Positions 43,247 through 51,432 of a stretch of DNA of 64,000 nt are shown here, piece after piece. The DNA comes from Sphaerisporangium siamense. Its GTDB lineage: Bacteria; Actinomycetota; Actinomycetes; Streptosporangiales; Streptosporangiaceae. The position numbers and the translations under genes were made by a program. Below the pieces are notes generated by a model. It had not been told where the DNA came from, searched no databases, and saw nothing but the letters and a program-made list of their open reading frames with translations. Position 1 is the stretch's first letter, and the number at the start of each line of letters is the position of its first letter. The stretch spans positions 2,232,001 to 2,296,000 of the forward strand of contig NZ_JACHND010000001.1 of NCBI RefSeq assembly GCF_014205275.1. The letters run 5' to 3'.

Positions 43247-43945
43247 GTGACTTCCATCCAGACCTCAGGGACCCGCCCGGCGCCGGCCGAGGACGAGATC
43301 CTGGCCGTGATGCACGGCCTGCCCGCGGTGAACTGGGACGACATCGAGGACGCCGCCCGGGTCACCCACGAGATCGCCCACCGGCTCGGCGACGACCGCG
43401 CGCTGCTCGCCGCCCTCGTGGACCGGGTGCCCGGGGTGCCCGCGCTGCGGGAGAAGTGCGAGTGCCACGCCCTCGACGACAAGATCGTCATCTGGGACGA
43501 GCCGGAGAAGGGCCTGCGCATCCGGCTGCGCCTCGCCAACACCGACCAGTACGAGCGGGTGCACAACCACCGCTACTCGTTCACCGCCTACCTGCTGCAC
43601 GGCGTCTACCACCACACGCTGTACGCCACCGACCAGGTCTTGGACGAGAACGCCGACGTCGACCGGTTCTGGCCGTACTTCGTGCGCGAGGAGCGCGCCG
43701 GCGACGTGATCACCCTGCACCACGAGCAGCTCCACACCACCATCACCGATCCGGACACGATCTCGCTGATGATCCAGAGCCCCGCCCAGAAGCGCAGGGC
43801 CTTCCTGATCAGAAGGTCGGACGGCCACGTGTGGTGGCGGCTCGGCGCGGCCGACGAGGACGACGCCCGCAGACGCGAGGTCCGCATGCCCGACGAGCGC
43901 TTCACCTACTGGCGCGACCGCCTCGCGCACCTGGGCGTCCTGTGA
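43247..43945 (+). CDS. Cupin-like protein B of a tandem pair
   Basis: 232 residues with GTG start 15 bp after its paralogue. It shares VHNHRYSFTAYLLHGVYHHTL, ITLHHEQLHTTITDPDTISLMIQSP and WWRLG with protein A, so all histidines of the presumed metal site are kept in both copies. Both have an N-terminal helical domain. Retention of the full site in both suggests two different substrates or a heterodimer, not one dead copy. It overlaps the next gene by 4 bp (GTGA). Confidence 0.65.
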   Translation: MTSIQTSGTRPAPAEDEILAVMHGLPAVNWDDIEDAARVTHEIAHRLGDDRALLAALVDRVPGVPALREKCECHALDDKIVIWDEPEKGLRIRLRLANTDQYERVHNHRYSFTAYLLHGVYHHTLYATDQVLDENADVDRFWPYFVREERAGDVITLHHEQLHTTITDPDTISLMIQSPAQKRRAFLIRRSDGHVWWRLGAADEDDARRREVRMPDERFTYWRDRLAHLGVL

Positions 43946-44790
43946 ACGACCTGCTCCCCACGACCGACCCGGTCCTCGCGACCCCGGCGACGTCGGCCAC
44001 CGGAACGTCCGATAAGTCCGGCACCTCCGGCGGGACCGGTGGGTCCGGCACCTCCGGCGGGACCGGTACGTCCGGTGCGACCCGGCTGGCCTACGGGCCC
44101 GGCGAGCGTCAACACGTGCTGGTCCACCGGCCCGCCACTCCCGTCGGGGCCGCGGTGGTGCTCGTGCACGGCGGGTTCTGGCGGCCGGAGAAGGACGCGG
44201 CGAGCATGGAAGCCGCCTGCCGGGACCTCGCCGCGCGCGGGGTCCTCGCCGCGAGCGTCGAATACCGGACCGTGGGCGCGGGCGGCGAGTGGCCGGGCTG
44301 CGCCGACGACGTGACGGCGGCCGTGCGGGCGCTGTGCGAGAGCTCCGGCGTGCCGCTCGGGGCGACGGTCCTCGCCGGGCACTCGGCGGGCGGGCACCTC
44401 GCGCTGGTCGCCGCCGCGCGCCTCGGCGGGCTCGCCGCCGTGGCGGGCCTGGCCCCGATCACCGACCTGGAGGCCGCCGAACGCGACGACCTCGGCACGG
44501 GAGCCGTACGCGGCCTGCTCGGGGGCCGGCCCGCCGCCGAGCTCCCGGACGCGTCTCCCGTGCACGGTCCCGTGCCCGGCTGTCCGGTGCTGCTCGTGCA
44601 CGGCGCCGCCGACCAGGCCGTCCCGGTCTCCCAGACCACCTCCTACGCCGACGCCCTGCGCGCGAAGGGCGGTCGGGTCCGGGTCCGCCTGATCCCGGAG
44701 GCCCGCCACATGCACCTGGTCAAACCCGGCCGCCCGGCCTGGCGGGACGTGTCCGCCGAACTCCTGTCCCTCACCGGGGCCCTCGGATGA
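43942..44790 (+). CDS. Alpha/beta hydrolase, kynurenine formamidase-like motif
   Basis: 282 residues from GTG at 43942. After a ~45-residue Thr/Ser/Gly repeat linker (GTSGG units) comes the fold: VLVHGGFWRPEKD oxyanion motif, nucleophile elbow AGHSAGGHLAL, Asp in LVHGAADQAVPV and His in EARHMH. HGG(F/Y)W is characteristic of N-formylkynurenine formamidase-like enzymes. A GART-type formyltransferase follows directly, so a formyl group may be added and later removed. That link is inference. Confidence 0.75.
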   Translation: MNDLLPTTDPVLATPATSATGTSDKSGTSGGTGGSGTSGGTGTSGATRLAYGPGERQHVLVHRPATPVGAAVVLVHGGFWRPEKDAASMEAACRDLAARGVLAASVEYRTVGAGGEWPGCADDVTAAVRALCESSGVPLGATVLAGHSAGGHLALVAAARLGGLAAVAGLAPITDLEAAERDDLGTGAVRGLLGGRPAAELPDASPVHGPVPGCPVLLVHGAADQAVPVSQTTSYADALRAKGGRVRVRLIPEARHMHLVKPGRPAWRDVSAELLSLTGALG

Positions 44791-44899
44791 CCGCCGCGCC
44801 GCCGCCATGCCACGGACCGGCCGGTGCGAGTCCCCTGACGCCGAATCCCGACAGGACGCATGGGGCATCTTCGATGCCACGGCTCCACCGGAGTCTTCG

Positions 44900-45844
44900 A
44901 TGCCTGCCGTGACGCCGCTGCTCGCCGGGCGGCCGCGGCCGTTGCGGGTGATGGCGCTGGTCTCGGCCACGGGGGCGAACCTGACGACCACCCTGGACCT
45001 GGCCGCCGAGCGCCCCGACCTGCTGCGGGTCGTGCTCGTCGCCTCCGACCGCGAGCGGGCGGGCGCCCTGGACGTCGCGGCCCGCGCGGGCGTGCCCACC
45101 TGGCCGGGCCGGTTCGCCGCCGAGTGCGGCGGCCACCGCGCCTGCGTCACCGAGGAGGACCGCGCCGCCTACCGGGCGCGCGCCGAGGCGTTCCACGACC
45201 GCCTGCTGGCCCGGGTACGGGACTTCGAGCGCGCCGACGGCGAGATCGACCTCGTCGTGCTGGCCTACCACCGCTGGATCCACGGCCGGTTCCTCGCCCA
45301 CTTCCGTAACCGGATCATCAACCAGCACCCCGGCGACCTGGCGTCCCTGGACGGCTCCGGCGCGCGGGCCCTGGTCGGGATGGACCCGGTGGGCGTCGCG
45401 CTGCGCCGCGGCGACACGGCCACCCGCACCTCGACGTTCCTCGTCGACGACACCCACGACGGCGGCCCCGTGCTGGCCCGCGGCCCCGCGCTGGAGTACC
45501 ACGGCCCGAGGCCGCCGTCCCGCGAGGACGTCGACGCGCACGAGCGGCGCCAGAAGGCGCACAGCGACCGGCCGGTGCTGCGCTGGGTCCTCACCGCGCT
45601 CGCCGAGGGCCGCCTCGCCCTCGACCCGTCCCGCCCCCGCCCGGACGGCACCGCCGCGGTCCTGCTGGACGGCGCCGAGACCCCTCCCGGCGGCCACGAC
45701 CTCGCCGGGGACCTAGCCCAGGCCGCGGACCCCGCCCGGCTTGTGAGCCCCGCGCGGGCCGCCGGCCGGGATCCGGAGCGGGCCGCCGGTCGCGACCACG
45801 GCCACGAGCAGGACCGTGCCGGGACGAAGGCGGGTGCCTCATGA
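44900..45844 (+). CDS. GART-type formyltransferase
   Basis: 314 residues from ATG at 44900; an in-frame ATG at 44807 adds 31 low-complexity residues. The formyltransferase core is readable: LRVMALVSATGANLTTTLDLA, DLVVLAYHRWI, NRIINQHPGDLASLDG with the Asn/His pair, and the Asp in DDTHDGGPV. In PurN this Asn-His-Asp set transfers formyl from 10-formyl-tetrahydrofolate. The C-terminal ~80 residues are a disordered-looking Ala/Asp/Arg tail. It is distinct enough from PurN to act on a pathway intermediate. Confidence 0.75.
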   Translation: MPAVTPLLAGRPRPLRVMALVSATGANLTTTLDLAAERPDLLRVVLVASDRERAGALDVAARAGVPTWPGRFAAECGGHRACVTEEDRAAYRARAEAFHDRLLARVRDFERADGEIDLVVLAYHRWIHGRFLAHFRNRIINQHPGDLASLDGSGARALVGMDPVGVALRRGDTATRTSTFLVDDTHDGGPVLARGPALEYHGPRPPSREDVDAHERRQKAHSDRPVLRWVLTALAEGRLALDPSRPRPDGTAAVLLDGAETPPGGHDLAGDLAQAADPARLVSPARAAGRDPERAAGRDHGHEQDRAGTKAGAS

Positions 45845-46803
45845 CCACGCTCGCCGACGCCGCCCTCGGCGCCAGCGACGTGCCCGAGGAGTACTGCGCG
45901 GCGCTGACCAGGGCCGCCGTCAAGGCGGAGCTCTACCGGACCGACCCGTACTTCCGGCACGGCGCCTTCCGCACGGACGTCGCCGACGCGCTGGCCACGA
46001 CGTTCGTGGTCGCCAAGCCGGACGCGGTCGCGGGCCGCCGCGTCCCGCCCGTGCTGGAGTTCCTGGACGAGAACGGCTTCGCCGTCGTCGCGGCGGCGCG
46101 CTTCCGGTTCACGCCGCTGCTGACCCGCGAGGTGTGGCGGTACCAGTTCAACATCGCGAGCTGGGCACGCGCCGAGGTCGTCGACCTGCTGCTGCCCGCC
46201 GGCGACAGCCTCCTGCTCACCCTGCGCGACACCCTGCCCGACACCACGCGCGGCCCGCTGCCCGCCGCGTGCCGGCTGGCCGCGCTGAAGGGCGCCGCCG
46301 ACCCGCGCTCGCGGCGCGGCGACACCCTGCGCACCCGCCTCGGCGGCCCGACCACCCTGTTCAACTTCGTCCACACCGCCGACGAGCCCGCCGACGTGGT
46401 CCGTGAGCTGGCCCTGCTGGAGCTGGCCACCGGCGCCCCGGTGATCGCCACGGCCCGCCGTAAGGACCCGGTGCCGGACGCCGAGCTGTCCGCCGCCGTC
46501 CGGGCTTTGCACGACGCCTGCCCCGCGCACGACCTGGACGCGCGGGCGAGCCTGCGCCGCCTCGCCGCCTGCCCGGACGAGGAGGTCGCGCGCCTCGCGC
46601 GGCGTGCGCTGGACGGCGACCCGTCCGCGGACTGGTCGGCCCTGCTCGACCTGTTCCCCGGCCGCACCCCGCCCGCCCCGCTGCTGTGGGACGTGCTCTC
46701 CGTCGCCACCAGCCAGATCGAGAGCAACGTGCCCGGCCTCAGCCCCCAGATCCCCACCGTCGCCGCCCACACCTGGCTCGGCGGCACGGAGGAGACATCG
46801 TGA
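45841..46803 (+). CDS. Nucleoside-diphosphate kinase-like protein
   Basis: 320 residues, ATG overlapping the previous stop. Residues ~50-200 track the NDK fold: TFVVAKPDAVAGRRV (Lys of KPDxV) and LFNFVHTADEPADVVRELAL, which matches the NxxHGSD active-site segment with the His kept. The distal ~120 residues are helical and unrelated to NDK. Canonical NDK is ~140 residues, so this is an elaborated paralogue. It could phosphorylate a nucleotide substrate for the nucleotidyltransferase or a pathway intermediate. Confidence 0.6.
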   Translation: MTTLADAALGASDVPEEYCAALTRAAVKAELYRTDPYFRHGAFRTDVADALATTFVVAKPDAVAGRRVPPVLEFLDENGFAVVAAARFRFTPLLTREVWRYQFNIASWARAEVVDLLLPAGDSLLLTLRDTLPDTTRGPLPAACRLAALKGAADPRSRRGDTLRTRLGGPTTLFNFVHTADEPADVVRELALLELATGAPVIATARRKDPVPDAELSAAVRALHDACPAHDLDARASLRRLAACPDEEVARLARRALDGDPSADWSALLDLFPGRTPPAPLLWDVLSVATSQIESNVPGLSPQIPTVAAHTWLGGTEETS

Positions 46804-48104
46804 CGGCCCGAGAGATCCCCGGCTGGGTCGCGGCCGGCGACCTGGTCTACCGGACCCCGCCCGAGGTGCGCTTCGCCCGCGCCTCCGGCGTGCGCCTCTA
46901 CGACGAGGAGGGCCGCGAGTACATCGACGCCGAGGCGGCCAACGGAGCCCTCGCCCTCGGCTACGACCCCGGCATCCTCCGCGAGGCGTGCGAGCGGGCC
47001 ATGGACCTGCCCGCGCTGCCGTCGTTCTGCGAGTCCGGCCTGCGGCTGCGGGTGCTGGAACGGCTGGCGGACCGCTTCTCGCGCGCCGTCGGCGTCCCCG
47101 GCCGGGTGGCGGTCGAGCTGGGCGGGGCGCAGGGCATCGAGATGGCCATGCGCGTCGTCGCCGCCAACCGCGGCGGCGGCACGGTGCTGACCTTCCAGGG
47201 CGGCTACCACGGCCGCTCGCCGTTCACCGCGCACCTCAGCGCCAGCAGCCGGTACCGCGCCGCCCAGCCCTGGCCCGGCCCCGACGTGGTACGCCTGCCG
47301 TACCCCGACTGCGCGACCTGCGCCCACCGTCCCTCCAGCGGCGGCTGCAACCCCGCCTGCGCCGCGGCGGTCGAACGCCTCGGCGTGGAGGACCCGTTCG
47401 GCGTCCCGCCCACCGGGGTCGCCGCGCTCGTCGTCGAACCCCTGCTGAACGTCGGCGGCTTCGTGCTGCCGGACACCGGCCACCTGCGGCGCGTCGTGGA
47501 CCACGTCCGCTCCCTGGGCGGGCTGATCGTCGTGGACGAGATCTTCACCGGCCTGCACCGGCTCGGCCCCGAATGGGGCTTCCAGCTGCACGGCATCGAG
47601 CCGGACATCGTGGTGGCCGGTAAGGCCCTGACCAACGGCCTCACCGCGTTCAGCTGCGTGTGGGCGCGCGAACCCCTGGCCGCGCCCGAGGTCTTCCCGC
47701 CCGGAAGCCACTCGTCGACCTTCGCCGGCAACCCGTTCGCGCTCGCCGCCGTGGACACCGTCCTCGACCGCTGGGACGGGCCGGACACCCCCGCGCGGAC
47801 GGTGCCGGCGCTCGCCGCCCGCCTGGAGGACGTCCTGTCGGCCCTGGTCAAGCGGCACCTGGTCCGCGCCGTGCGCGTCGTGGGCGGCGTGGCCGTGGTC
47901 GAGCTGGAGGGGCCGTACGCGTCCCGGCTGCGCGCGATCGCCGCCCGCCCGCGCGCGGGGCGGCCCGGCCTGCTGCTCGCGAGCACCGGCATGGCGCCCT
48001 CGGCCGTCGCCCTGCATCCGCCGTTGATCACACCGGGCGAAGACGTCAGCCTGGTGGCGGAGCTGTTGGAACAGGCCATAGGGGAGCTGGAAAATGGGAT
48101 CTGA
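46800..48104 (+). CDS. Class III PLP-dependent aminotransferase
   Basis: 434 residues from the GTG overlapping the previous stop, with GGAGGAG upstream. Fold type I class III features: EAANGALALGYDP, GGAQGIEMAMR, FQGGYHGRSPF, LIVVDEIFTGLHR (PLP-binding Asp) and the Schiff-base Lys in VVAGKALTNG. A Cys-rich loop (YPDCATCAHRP then GGCNPAC) resembles that in diaminobutyrate/ornithine-type transaminases. The substrate is unknown; omega-amination of an aldehyde is the usual reaction. Confidence 0.85.
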   Translation: MTAREIPGWVAAGDLVYRTPPEVRFARASGVRLYDEEGREYIDAEAANGALALGYDPGILREACERAMDLPALPSFCESGLRLRVLERLADRFSRAVGVPGRVAVELGGAQGIEMAMRVVAANRGGGTVLTFQGGYHGRSPFTAHLSASSRYRAAQPWPGPDVVRLPYPDCATCAHRPSSGGCNPACAAAVERLGVEDPFGVPPTGVAALVVEPLLNVGGFVLPDTGHLRRVVDHVRSLGGLIVVDEIFTGLHRLGPEWGFQLHGIEPDIVVAGKALTNGLTAFSCVWAREPLAAPEVFPPGSHSSTFAGNPFALAAVDTVLDRWDGPDTPARTVPALAARLEDVLSALVKRHLVRAVRVVGGVAVVELEGPYASRLRAIAARPRAGRPGLLLASTGMAPSAVALHPPLITPGEDVSLVAELLEQAIGELENGI

Positions 48105-48768
48105 GTCGCCGCTGTACTCCTGGCAGCCGAAGGCCGTCGTGTTCGACTGCGACGGGCTGCTCATGGACACCGAGCCGTGCTGGACGGTCGCCGAGACCGA
48201 GCTGTTCGCCCGGCGCGGGCTGCCGTTCGGCGTGGAGCAGAAGGCGCTGGTGATCGGCAGGTCGCTCCCCGACGCCGCCGAGGCGATCGCCGAGCTCTTC
48301 CAGGAGCCGGGCCAGGGCCCCGCCATCGCCGGCGAACTGCTCGGCCTCGTCGCCGAGGTCGTCGGGAGCCGGGCCGAGGCGATGCCGGGCGCGCACGACC
48401 TGGTCGCCGCCGCCGCGTCCGCCGTGCCGGTCGCGGTGGCCAGCAACTCGCCGCGCGCGCTGCTGGAGGCGGCGCTGCTGCGCGGCGGCTTCACCGGCGT
48501 CTTCCCGGTGAGCATCGCCGCCGACGAGGTCGACGACCCCAAGCCCGCGCCGGACATGTACCTGCGGGCGTGCGAGATGCTCGGCGTCGCGCCCGGTGAC
48601 GCGCTCGCCTTCGAGGACTCGATGACCGGCCTGCGCTCGGCCCGCGCCGCCGGGCTGCGCGTCGTGGGGGTGCCCACGCTGCACCACGACGACTTCCCCG
48701 CCGACCAGGTCGTCGCGTCCCTGGGGGACGACGGCCTGGTCGGCTGGGTCCGGCGGTGGCCGATATGA
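48094..48768 (+). CDS. HAD-family phosphatase
   Basis: 224 residues; overlaps the aminotransferase end by 11 bp. HAD motifs: FDCDGLLMDTEP (nucleophile Asp), VASNSP (motif II), DDPKPAPDMYL (motif III Lys) and FEDSMTGLRSARAAG (motif IV). This is the beta-phosphoglucomutase-like phosphatase subgroup. It could dephosphorylate an intermediate made by the kinase or nucleotidyltransferase steps. Confidence 0.85.
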   Translation: MGSESPLYSWQPKAVVFDCDGLLMDTEPCWTVAETELFARRGLPFGVEQKALVIGRSLPDAAEAIAELFQEPGQGPAIAGELLGLVAEVVGSRAEAMPGAHDLVAAAASAVPVAVASNSPRALLEAALLRGGFTGVFPVSIAADEVDDPKPAPDMYLRACEMLGVAPGDALAFEDSMTGLRSARAAGLRVVGVPTLHHDDFPADQVVASLGDDGLVGWVRRWPI

Positions 48769-48968
48769 CGTGGGACGACCCGATCGTCTGCGTGTGCCGT
48801 CACGTCAGCGAGGACACGATCGTCCGTGCCATCCGGGCGGGCGCCGACACGCTGGAGAAGGTGCGTGTCACGAGCGGCGCGAACACCGGCTGCGGCGGCT
48901 GCGCGGACGAGATCGACGAACTGATCGAGGACGTGATGAGCGAGACCTGCGCCCCGGACCTCGGATGA
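48765..48968 (+). CDS. BFD-type [2Fe-2S] protein
   Basis: 67 residues from ATG at 48765, which overlaps the previous stop; a GTG at 48756 is an alternative. The Cys pattern CVCRH (C-x-C) and TGCGGC (C-x2-C) with a T-x-C-G-G-C motif is that of bacterioferritin-associated ferredoxin domains, which bind [2Fe-2S]. In other pathways BFD domains deliver electrons to, or are fused with, oxidoreductases. It may serve the cupin-like proteins. Confidence 0.8.
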   Translation: MTWDDPIVCVCRHVSEDTIVRAIRAGADTLEKVRVTSGANTGCGGCADEIDELIEDVMSETCAPDLG

Positions 48969-50224
48969 ACGACGCCACCGGGCGCCCGTCCGCGACCGGC
49001 GTGCCCCGTCCGGTGCCCGGCCCGGGTGAGGCCGCCGGGCGTCTCGCCGGGGCCGGGCCCGCCGACCTGCTGACCGTGGCCAGGTCGGACGCCGTCCTGT
49101 CCGGCGACCTCGCGGCCCCGGCGCTGCGCACCACCCACGACATGGGCGCGGTGTGCCGGGTGTGGACGCCCGACGGGTCCGGCTTCGGCGAGGCGGCGCT
49201 GCCGTGGCAGGGCATGGCCACGGTCGCCGCGGGCCGCCGGCTCGCGGAGGCGCTGGCCCGGTGCCGCCACCCGGTGCGTCCCGCCCCGCCCGGCGAACGC
49301 CCGCTCCCCGGTTTCGCGGGCCGCGTCGAGGAGGGGTTCGAGGAGGAGCCGTGTGACCCGGCCGAGATCCGTGCCGCCTGGGCGGTGGTGACGGACACGC
49401 TGGCCACGCTGCTCGGCGACCGCCTGCACCGGGTGCTGCTCGGGCACAGGACGCTGCGCCGCGTCTACGTCGACTCGCTCGGCGCCGCCGCGGCGGAGCG
49501 CGTCGAGCTGGCCTGGTGCACGGTGTCGGCGAAGACGGGCGGCCTCGTGCTGACCCGCACCTGGCTCGGCCCCTCGCCGGCCGCGATGCGCCGCGCCCTG
49601 GACGGGCGGCTGCCCGAGCCGCTGTCCGACCTGCTGGCGCCCGAGCCGGGGGGCGAGGGCTGCGCGGTCTCGCCGTGGGCCACCGCCCAGTTGCTGCAGG
49701 TGCTGGCCGGCCAGCTCACCGGACGGGACGGCAGCCTCGACGCCCCGGCGGGCGGGCGCGCCGGCATCCCGGGCCTCGGCGCGCAGGAGGGGCGTGTCGG
49801 CATCCTGGACCACGCCTCGTGGGGCTTCGCCGACCGGCTCTTCGACGACGAGGGCGTCCCGGCCAGGCCCGCCGTGCTGCTCGCGCACGGCAGGCCTGCC
49901 GACGGCATCGTGGACCTGCGCGGCGCCGCGCGGACGGGCGCGCGGCCGATGGGGCACGCGGCCCGTCCCCGCTGGGACGACCCGGTCGAGGCGTGGCCCC
50001 GGTGCCTGGAGTTCGCCGACCTGCCCGCAGGGCGGGGGAGCGGGACCCCGCTCCGCCTGCTCGAACTGCGGGGCGGCGCGGTCGGGCACGACAGGGCGAG
50101 CGGGTCGCTGCGCCTCACGGGCCTGCTGGCCGGCGAGGACGGCGCGATACGCCCGGTCTCGATGACCACCCGGTCGAGGCGGTCCTGCGCCGCGTCGCCC
50201 GCCACCCGGACTTCGGACCCGTGA
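48965..50224 (+). CDS. TldE/PmbA-like protein
   Basis: 419 residues, ATG overlapping the previous stop. The C-terminal half has the PmbA signature: GILDHASWGFADRLFDDEGVPARPAVLLAHG followed by GIVDLRGAARTGARPMGHA. There is no zinc HExxxH motif, as in TldE, the non-catalytic partner of TldD. With the TldD-like gene at 35.7 kb it would form the heterodimeric peptidase. The last ~20 codons in this frame (after 50160) look non-native, whereas a -1 frame continues with a convincing coding pattern to 50298; see findings. Confidence 0.7.
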   Translation: MNDATGRPSATGVPRPVPGPGEAAGRLAGAGPADLLTVARSDAVLSGDLAAPALRTTHDMGAVCRVWTPDGSGFGEAALPWQGMATVAAGRRLAEALARCRHPVRPAPPGERPLPGFAGRVEEGFEEEPCDPAEIRAAWAVVTDTLATLLGDRLHRVLLGHRTLRRVYVDSLGAAAAERVELAWCTVSAKTGGLVLTRTWLGPSPAAMRRALDGRLPEPLSDLLAPEPGGEGCAVSPWATAQLLQVLAGQLTGRDGSLDAPAGGRAGIPGLGAQEGRVGILDHASWGFADRLFDDEGVPARPAVLLAHGRPADGIVDLRGAARTGARPMGHAARPRWDDPVEAWPRCLEFADLPAGRGSGTPLRLLELRGGAVGHDRASGSLRLTGLLAGEDGAIRPVSMTTRSRRSCAASPATRTSDP

Positions 50225-50379
50225 CCGTTCCCCTGCCCAAGGGCGTCGCCAGGGCGGCGACGCTCACCGTCGATCCCGGCGAGTGGAACATGATCTGACC
50301 CCGCGCCGCTCACCCGGCGGACGACCGGGAACGGCCCTTCGCGGCCGCACGCCGTGAAACAGGACAAGGCGAGAGGAAC

Positions 50380-51309
50380 GTGATCGTGACAGAGGGAACC
50401 CAGGACCTGGTGGGGCCGGTCGCCGAGCGGCTGCGCGCCGCGAAGATCGGCCTGCGCGCCGGGGAGATCGCCGACTGGGACCGGGAGGCCGCGCTCCTGG
50501 TGGCGAGCGCCTCGGCGGACGACCCGGCCCGCGGCCTCGACCGGCTCGTGGCCGACCGCGTGCGCGGGGTGCCACTCGGCTACCTGACCGGCGCCGAGAC
50601 CTTCCTCGGCGACGACTTCGAGGTCGAACCCGGCGTGATCATCCCGCACCCGGCCACCGAGCTGCTCGCCCTGCTCGCCGTCCGGGCCGTGGACCTCTAC
50701 GCGGGAGGGGAGGCCCGTCCCGGCCTCCTGGAGGTCGGCGTGGGGTCGGGCGCCGTCGCGGTGTCGGTGCTCAGGCGCCGTCCGGCCGTCGACGCCTACG
50801 GCAGCGAGCTGTCGGCCGCGGCGCTCCGTCTCACCAGGAACAACGCGGCCCGGCTCCTCCGGCCCCCGTACACCCTCAAGCTCTACCAGTGCTACTTCAC
50901 CGACGAGCTCTTCTCGCCGTTCACGGCCGACCCGCCGCGGAACGTCCAGGTCGTGGTGTCCAACCCGCCCTACCTGGCGGACACCGACCAGCTCTCGGAG
51001 GCCACCAGGAAGTCCGGCCTGGCCCACCTCAGCTACTCGCCCGACAACGACCCGTCGTGGTTCCTCCGCCAGGTCACCGCGGACCCCGAGGGCTACCTGG
51101 CCCCCTCGTGCAGCATCGTCATGGAGTGCGCCGAGTGGTACTTCACCGACCACGAGAAGGTGCTCACGGAGGCCGGCTGGCAGGTCGAGCTGTTCGACCG
51201 GCAGAAGTACGTCTCGACGTTCGGCGCCTCGCCGGACATGAGGCCCATGAGGCCGAGCGGCCACCGGGTCCTGCACGCCTGGCGCGGCGAGGGCCGTCCC
51301 CTGGCCTGA
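50380..51309 (+). CDS. HemK/PrmC-like methyltransferase
   Basis: 309 residues from GTG with GAGAGGAA upstream. An N-terminal helical domain precedes a Rossmann methyltransferase: RGVPLGYLTGAETFLGDDFEV (PrmC-like linker), LLEVGVGSGAVAVSVL (SAM motif I), and VVSNPPYLAD, the NPPY motif that methylates planar amide or amine nitrogens. PrmC itself methylates release-factor Gln; this diverged copy inside the locus could methylate an Asn/Gln side chain of the peptide. Confidence 0.8.
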   Translation: MIVTEGTQDLVGPVAERLRAAKIGLRAGEIADWDREAALLVASASADDPARGLDRLVADRVRGVPLGYLTGAETFLGDDFEVEPGVIIPHPATELLALLAVRAVDLYAGGEARPGLLEVGVGSGAVAVSVLRRRPAVDAYGSELSAAALRLTRNNAARLLRPPYTLKLYQCYFTDELFSPFTADPPRNVQVVVSNPPYLADTDQLSEATRKSGLAHLSYSPDNDPSWFLRQVTADPEGYLAPSCSIVMECAEWYFTDHEKVLTEAGWQVELFDRQKYVSTFGASPDMRPMRPSGHRVLHAWRGEGRPLA

Positions 51310-51313
51310 CCCC

Positions 51314-51375
51314 CCTCCGACCCCGACGCCTCCGGCTGACGCCTCCGACCCCGACGCTTCTGGGCTGACGCCTCC
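51314..51375 (+). repeat. 28-bp tandem repeat
   Basis: About 2.2 copies of CCTCCGACCCCGACGC-type units (period 28 bp, starting at 51314 and 51342) in the gap after the methyltransferase gene. They have no evident function and may be slippage next to the terminator. Confidence 0.6.
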
Positions 51376-51376
51376 T

Positions 51377-51415
51377 GGCCCCGGCCGTACGGCGCCGTGC
51401 CGCGCGGCCGGGGCC
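51377..51415 (+). terminator. Hairpin terminator between methyltransferase and BtuF-like genes
   Basis: GGCCCCGGCCG (51377-51387) pairs over 11 bp with CGGCCGGGGCC (51405-51415), with a secondary ACGGCGCCGT palindrome in the loop. It is followed by CGTTCTAG and lies just before the next gene's start region. In such GC-rich genomes strong stems often terminate without a long T-tract. It may divide the biosynthetic locus into two transcription units. Confidence 0.5.
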
Positions 51416-51432
51416 CGTTCTAGGCTCGTGGT

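Noticed and set aside
44787..44912. 41-codon frame starting at the ATGA overlap after the alpha/beta hydrolase
   Set aside because: Product is Pro/Arg-rich without motif. The formyltransferase homology is in another frame and starts at 44900, so this is probably untranslated or a coupling artefact.
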